Shown here piece by piece: positions 60,453-64,000 of a stretch of 64,000 bases of DNA; the stretch's first letter is position 1, and every line of letters starts with the position of its first letter. The notes beneath the pieces were generated by a model that saw only the letters and a program-made list of their open reading frames with translations, was not told the origin of the DNA and did no database searches. Location of the stretch: positions 1-64,000 of the forward strand of contig CAYNOU010000001.1 in NCBI GenBank assembly GCA_964398885.1, given 5' to 3'. The DNA is from JAGMCF01 sp964398885 (GTDB lineage Bacteria > Cloacimonadota > Cloacimonadia > JGIOTU-2). Both the position numbers and the translations under genes were made by a program.

Positions 60453-61635
60453 TTTTTCCTTTTTTATTCTCAATAAATAGTGTATCAATATTAGTTGAAT
60501 TTTCTCTAAATTCTTCTATCTTTTCTTTAGTAGAGATAAGTTCTTTTTTTCTCTTATCAAGAGATTTTGCAATTTCAGCCTTTAATATGATAATCATTTC
60601 ACGAATATTTTTTTCTTTCTTATTATAACCTGTGAGATAGCGTATTCCGAAGACCCACCATGGTAGGTCTTTTAGAAGTGGAATTCCAGTACGAACTATT
60701 GTAACTTCCGTATCATATAGACCACCCATCACAGTTTCCTCGCCATCAAATAGTAAAACATCTGTTTCTGATTGACTTGTATGGATAATCGTGCTAATTT
60801 CTCCAGGAACTGCTGAACTCTTTTCAATTTTTGCTTTAAGATGAATAGCTTCTTTCCCATCCTCTTCTATAACGGTTGGTGTAACATCCATAATAACACC
60901 TGTTTTAAAGAATTTATCCGTAATATTTCCAGCTTCATCTGTTTGTTTGACAGAGAAATCATCACCAACTTGAATCTTTCCTGTTTTTCCAGATAAAACG
61001 CAAACAGAGGGTCTTGCGATAACCGTCCCCTTTTGATTACTTTCAATTATTCGTAAAAGAGCATTAATATCAATAGTTATATCACCTGATTCAAGTCTTG
61101 TAGAACCTGTAGCCTGTAATAGTTCAGAACCAACCATACTTCCGGCCTTAAAATCAATTGAGGCAACAACCTTATTGTTGAATAGTGTTGACCAGTCAAT
61201 GCCAATACTGTTTAAGAATGATTTATCAGCTTTAAATAGTATTGCACTGATTTTCACCTGTTTGCTATCAATTGAAATTTCTGGTTTTTCTTCTTTTATA
61301 ACTTCTTCCTCTACTATTAAATCTTTAATTAAATATGCACCTGGTAGTTCTTCAAGAACGAGATTATGATAACTAACAATAATATTGAGAGCTTCCTTCC
61401 AATATAATTTTTTAATTGGAATTCCAATTGGTTTTGTTACGCTACTCATATTAATGATTTTTTTACCTTCAAACTGTTGAGACATAACCTCAAGAGTTTT
61501 CAAAGCATCTGGAATAGATAGAGTTTGAGAAATAGTTATTAATTCTTTTTCACTATAATTTTTACCTATCTGGCGCTGAGCAAATAAGTTAAAATATACA
61601 AAAAATATGATTAAAATTATAAGTATTTTTTTCAT
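60436..61635 (-). CDS. Secretin (PilQ/GspD-type) outer-membrane channel, short form
   Basis: 399 residues with a signal peptide (MKKILIILIIFFVYFNLFAQ). An N-terminal STN/N-domain-like part (TISQTLSIPDALKTLEVMSQ, GIPIKKLYWKEALNIIVSY) is followed by the secretin domain from about residue 125. QVKISAILFKADKSFLNSIGI, GTVIARPSVCVLSGKTGKI and GEETVMGGLYDTEVTIVRTG with IPLLKDLPWW are its hallmark blocks. It would form the outer-membrane ring of a type IV pilus or type II-like secretion system. It is shorter than typical PilQ, with few N-domains. It is coupled to the upstream gene by an ATGA overlap (61632-61635). Confidence 0.88.
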   Translation of the reverse strand: MKKILIILIIFFVYFNLFAQRQIGKNYSEKELITISQTLSIPDALKTLEVMSQQFEGKKIINMSSVTKPIGIPIKKLYWKEALNIIVSYHNLVLEELPGAYLIKDLIVEEEVIKEEKPEISIDSKQVKISAILFKADKSFLNSIGIDWSTLFNNKVVASIDFKAGSMVGSELLQATGSTRLESGDITIDINALLRIIESNQKGTVIARPSVCVLSGKTGKIQVGDDFSVKQTDEAGNITDKFFKTGVIMDVTPTVIEEDGKEAIHLKAKIEKSSAVPGEISTIIHTSQSETDVLLFDGEETVMGGLYDTEVTIVRTGIPLLKDLPWWVFGIRYLTGYNKKEKNIREMIIILKAEIAKSLDKRKKELISTKEKIEEFRENSTNIDTLFIENKKGKNENKK

Positions 61636-62504
61636 AAGTTATCCCCATTCATATATATTATTTCCTCTTCACGAATACCAATTCTATTTATCATAAAAAC
61701 TGCTGCCTGTTTATACCAATTAATGTTATCTAAATATCCATAAGCAACCTTTTCACCGGGCGTTAAGGTATGAATCCTTCCTTTATCATCACGCAAAAAA
61801 GCTTTATACGGAGTTAATCCAATTATCGTTGATGTATATATATTTAGAAATTTAAGCTCATATTCATCAGATATAGGGGCATGGATTCTTGAATAAAATG
61901 GATTATATCTAAGATTTGTAAACTTAAAATTTCTAAATGGTATGTTTTTTAGTTCAGTCCCATCCTCATTAAAATATGCATTCAGTGTAATTGTAAAGCT
62001 TACTGTATCAGCTTTAGCTACAGATTGTTCAGCAATTTTAATAGATTCAATTGTATAAAGAGGGGATTGATACTCAATTTGAAATACAAAAAAATAAAGA
62101 GATTTTATATCAGCATTACCAGAAATCGTGTATGTATTAAAAGAAAATTCTTTAACCTTTCCAGACTTTGAAATCTGAAAATTAAAACTTACATCAGGGC
62201 AGAAATTATCCGCAATATCAACTAAATATTGGTATGTAAGAGTTGGAGTGTCTTCTCTTAGTATAAGTTTACTGTTTTCAAGAACTTCTTTTTTCATATC
62301 CTCAAGAGATTGCATAACCTTTTCTTCATTTTCCAAATCTGGATTTGCCTTTTTGAGTCCTTCAAGCATCTCTGAGTTTTCTTTGTTTGCCTTTTTCATT
62401 TTTTCTAATCTTCTAACAGAATTTGCGTTAGCCAAGATAGTGCCAATTATTACAATTAACAATAAAACAACTAAAACAATTGTATTTCTAACCGTATATG
62501 GCAT
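61632..62504 (-). CDS. PilO-PilP-like fusion protein of a type IV pilus-type machine
   Basis: 290 residues. An N-terminal membrane helix (NTIVLVVLLLIVIIGTILA) and coiled coil (about 30-75, LEKMKKANKENSEMLEGLKK) are followed by a ferredoxin-like fold (about 80-180), as in PilO. From about 195 the sequence NPFYSRI, then FLNIYTSTIIGLTPYKAFLR and DKGRIHTLTPGEKVAYGYLD, resembles the beta domain of PilP, which docks onto the secretin. The two proteins are normally separate. Gene order (PilN-like, this gene, secretin) supports the reading. The fusion is inferred from motif shape. Confidence 0.72.
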   Translation of the reverse strand: MPYTVRNTIVLVVLLLIVIIGTILANANSVRRLEKMKKANKENSEMLEGLKKANPDLENEEKVMQSLEDMKKEVLENSKLILREDTPTLTYQYLVDIADNFCPDVSFNFQISKSGKVKEFSFNTYTISGNADIKSLYFFVFQIEYQSPLYTIESIKIAEQSVAKADTVSFTITLNAYFNEDGTELKNIPFRNFKFTNLRYNPFYSRIHAPISDEYELKFLNIYTSTIIGLTPYKAFLRDDKGRIHTLTPGEKVAYGYLDNINWYKQAAVFMINRIGIREEEIIYMNGDNL

Positions 62505-62509
62505 ATTAT

Positions 62510-64000
62510 CTATTTCCCAAAAACATTTATTTTATATTGAGCGATTTTTGCTAATTTATTATTTGGGTAATCGGTTACTAATTTATTCCAATAATAAATT
62601 GCACTATTAATGTCAGTTAGTCTTTGGCAAGAGTTCCCAAGCATAATAAGAGCATCGGATGTTTTAGTTCCCTTTAGTTTAATTATTTTTTCAAATATAG
62701 ATTTTGCCTGGTTAATTTTATCTAATCTGTACAAGCATTCTCCAATAAGATAACTGGCATTATATGCGAGAGGATGGGTTGGATAATTTTCAATAAACTT
62801 ATTTAACTCTTTATATGCTTTTTCAATATTTCCAGAAAAATATGTTTCTACGATACTATGATAAATCTCTGAAATATTTTCATCATATTCTATTTTTTCT
62901 ATCCAATAACTGTTAATAAAAGGAAATTGTTCCTTTATTTTTTCTCCCATTGCAACAGCTTCGGACTTTGTATATGTACTATCCAGCCGTAAGCGATAGA
63001 AAATTTCCCCGTCTTTTTTAACCGAAGAAACTTTTGTTTTATATCCATATTGTTCTATTTTGCTCTTTGCTTCTTCAACTTTTGAAAGGTTTTTTCTTGA
63101 TACTAATTGTAATTCAAATACATTTTTTTCATTATCTTTTTTATAAGAAGCATATTCATTTTGTGATATTTTAGATACTGATTTTTCTATAATTTTGTTT
63201 ATAGCCGCTTCAGGCACTCTTTCCATTTCTTCTTTATTAATATCCTTAGTTTTAGAAAAAGTATTAATTTTATTTTGAGCGATTTTTGCTAATTTATTAT
63301 TTGGGTAATCGGTTACTAATTTATTCCAATAATAAATTGCACTATTAATGTCACTTAGTCTTTGGCAAGAGTTCCCAAGCATAATAAGAGCATCAGGTGT
63401 TTTTATTCCACTTTGTTTAAGAATATTTTCAAAGATATCTTTCGCGTCTGAAATTTTTCCCATCGTGTAAAGACATTCCCCCATAAGATAATTAGCATTA
63501 TAAGAATATTTACACTCAGGATATTCTAAAACAAATTCTTTAAACCTTTCGTATGCCTCTTTTGAATTACTTGCAAAATATAATTTTGTAATAGAGTTAT
63601 AAATTTTTAATTTGTCTTTTTCAGAAGCTTCTTTATAAATCTCAGGTTCAAGTGGTTCTTCAGTTATTGGTTCTGATGGTTTTTCCATCACTTCAGCTAT
63701 GTGAATTTTAGATAAACTTTCTTCTTTTTCTTCTTTAATATCTTTTGGATTAGGATATGAAAAAGTCATATCATATTTCCAGATTGGTAAATCTTGAATG
63801 GAATGTTCTGTAATTCTTTCAATTCTGCCATCAGGAAATAGTTTTGAAAACCCGATAATATTCCGTTTTTTCGTTGTATATCCTGAAATTTGAAAGTTAT
63901 TTTCTGAGCTTTTCAAATTAGTTATCCAACTTATTTTATTTTCTAAGAATGAATTTGCTATAACATTTAGGATATAATGCCACTGATTTTTGTTTCCTGT
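62510..64000 (-). CDS. PilN-like protein fused to TPR and SPOR domains (5' truncated)
   Basis: The frame is open to the window edge, so the start is outside; the TTG at 63916 is probably internal. The visible N-terminal part (WHYILNVIANSFLENKISWI, then QISGYTTKKRNIIGFSKLFP) is like the C-terminal domain of PilN. A Pro/Glu-rich linker follows, then TPR repeats (EAYERFKEFVLEYPECKYSY, DAKDIFENILKQS), a SPOR domain (ELQLVSRKNLSKVEEAKSKI, then FYRLRLDSTYTKSEAVAMGE) and a second TPR block. The two TPR blocks share 119 bp of nearly identical DNA. It precedes the PilO-PilP-like gene by five bases. A pilM-like gene is expected just beyond the edge. Confidence 0.75.
   Translation of the reverse strand, partial: TGNKNQWHYILNVIANSFLENKISWITNLKSSENNFQISGYTTKKRNIIGFSKLFPDGRIERITEHSIQDLPIWKYDMTFSYPNPKDIKEEKEESLSKIHIAEVMEKPSEPITEEPLEPEIYKEASEKDKLKIYNSITKLYFASNSKEAYERFKEFVLEYPECKYSYNANYLMGECLYTMGKISDAKDIFENILKQSGIKTPDALIMLGNSCQRLSDINSAIYYWNKLVTDYPNNKLAKIAQNKINTFSKTKDINKEEMERVPEAAINKIIEKSVSKISQNEYASYKKDNEKNVFELQLVSRKNLSKVEEAKSKIEQYGYKTKVSSVKKDGEIFYRLRLDSTYTKSEAVAMGEKIKEQFPFINSYWIEKIEYDENISEIYHSIVETYFSGNIEKAYKELNKFIENYPTHPLAYNASYLIGECLYRLDKINQAKSIFEKIIKLKGTKTSDALIMLGNSCQRLTDINSAIYYWNKLVTDYPNNKLAKIAQYKINVFGK
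62538..62656 (-). repeat. 119-bp direct repeat inside the PilN-TPR-SPOR gene, copy 1
   Basis: Matches 63276-63394 at 118 of 119 positions (offset 738). Both copies encode the end of a TPR block (ALIMLGNSCQRL, then INSAIYYWNKLVTDYPNN). Recombination between them would delete 738 bp, which is 246 codons and keeps the frame, removing the SPOR domain. Confidence 0.92.
63276..63394 (-). repeat. 119-bp direct repeat inside the PilN-TPR-SPOR gene, copy 2
   Basis: Partner of 62538-62656; the single difference is a G/C change in the codon that gives Thr versus Ser in CQRL(T/S)DIN. Confidence 0.92.

Noticed and set aside
1..64000. tRNA, rRNA, tmRNA or known riboswitch
   Set aside because: No cloverleaf-like or other conserved RNA signature was recognised by eye on either strand; short RNAs could still be missed.

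Overview
The window looks like a chromosomal segment of an AT-rich, Gram-negative, anaerobic bacterium of the FCB superphylum. Candidatus Cloacimonadota or a close relative is the best guess. This is inferred from gene content, not from a marker-gene tree. The evidence is a lipid A kinase (lpxK), many signal peptides and outer-membrane barrels, two PorV/FadL-like proteins, several secreted proteins ending in a FlgD/Por-type C-terminal sorting domain, and fermentative genes (phosphate butyryltransferase, a HutH-family ammonia-lyase, a small 2[4Fe-4S] ferredoxin). No rRNA, tRNA, CRISPR array, transposase or prophage gene was seen.

Layout. 1-3.6 kb: the end of a secreted protein, then two tandem MNT/HEPN pairs running into a PorV-like gene. 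3.6-8.7 kb: a helix-hairpin-helix barrel protein, a Phd/RelE-type toxin-antitoxin pair and a second barrel. 8.7-11.8 kb: a restriction-modification cluster with two methyltransferases, a CCGG-family-like endonuclease and a small ORF. 11.9-18.9 kb: a periplasmic 5'-nucleotidase, an M48 peptidase fused to a TerB-like domain, two small envelope proteins, ptb and a GMP reductase/IMP dehydrogenase-family enzyme. 19.3-27.2 kb: an unusual signalling island with three solute-binding proteins of different families but no permease or ATPase, a GPP34 protein, a dCache-HAMP-SpoIIE phosphatase, a cupin and a HATPase-acetyltransferase fusion. 27.6-33.9 kb: lemA, lpxK, a DUF47/Pit phosphate pair, tatD, a ferredoxin and an MltD-like lytic transglycosylase. 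From 34 kb on, genes run on the minus strand: large secreted propeller and beta-helix proteins with sorting domains (34-40.6 and 54-60.5 kb), housekeeping genes (mutS, rho, tsaB, truA), an EcfT-like protein, TPR/SPOR proteins and hutH. The right edge holds a pilN-(pilO+pilP)-pilQ-like operon in which PilN is fused to TPR and SPOR domains and PilO to PilP.

The most striking feature is the repeat content. Intergenic spaces are mosaics of short perfect palindromes built from a small vocabulary (for example CCCGAT..ATCGGG, CCCCAATT.AATTGGGG, CTCGGC..GCCGAG, TGTCAGGGA..TCCCTGACA). The same outer arms occur both empty and with another palindrome nested inside. Some of these words also lie in frame inside genes: in the loop before the last membrane helix of the EcfT-like protein, and in two loops of the sorting domains of three secreted proteins. 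This resembles the idea of Rickettsia palindromic elements, but with different sequences and with nesting. Two longer dispersed repeats (83 bp in two copies and about 190 bp in two copies), a 170-bp identical block shared by two secreted-protein genes, a 10 x 7-bp array running into a methyltransferase start codon and an 8-bp/48-bp array add to the picture.
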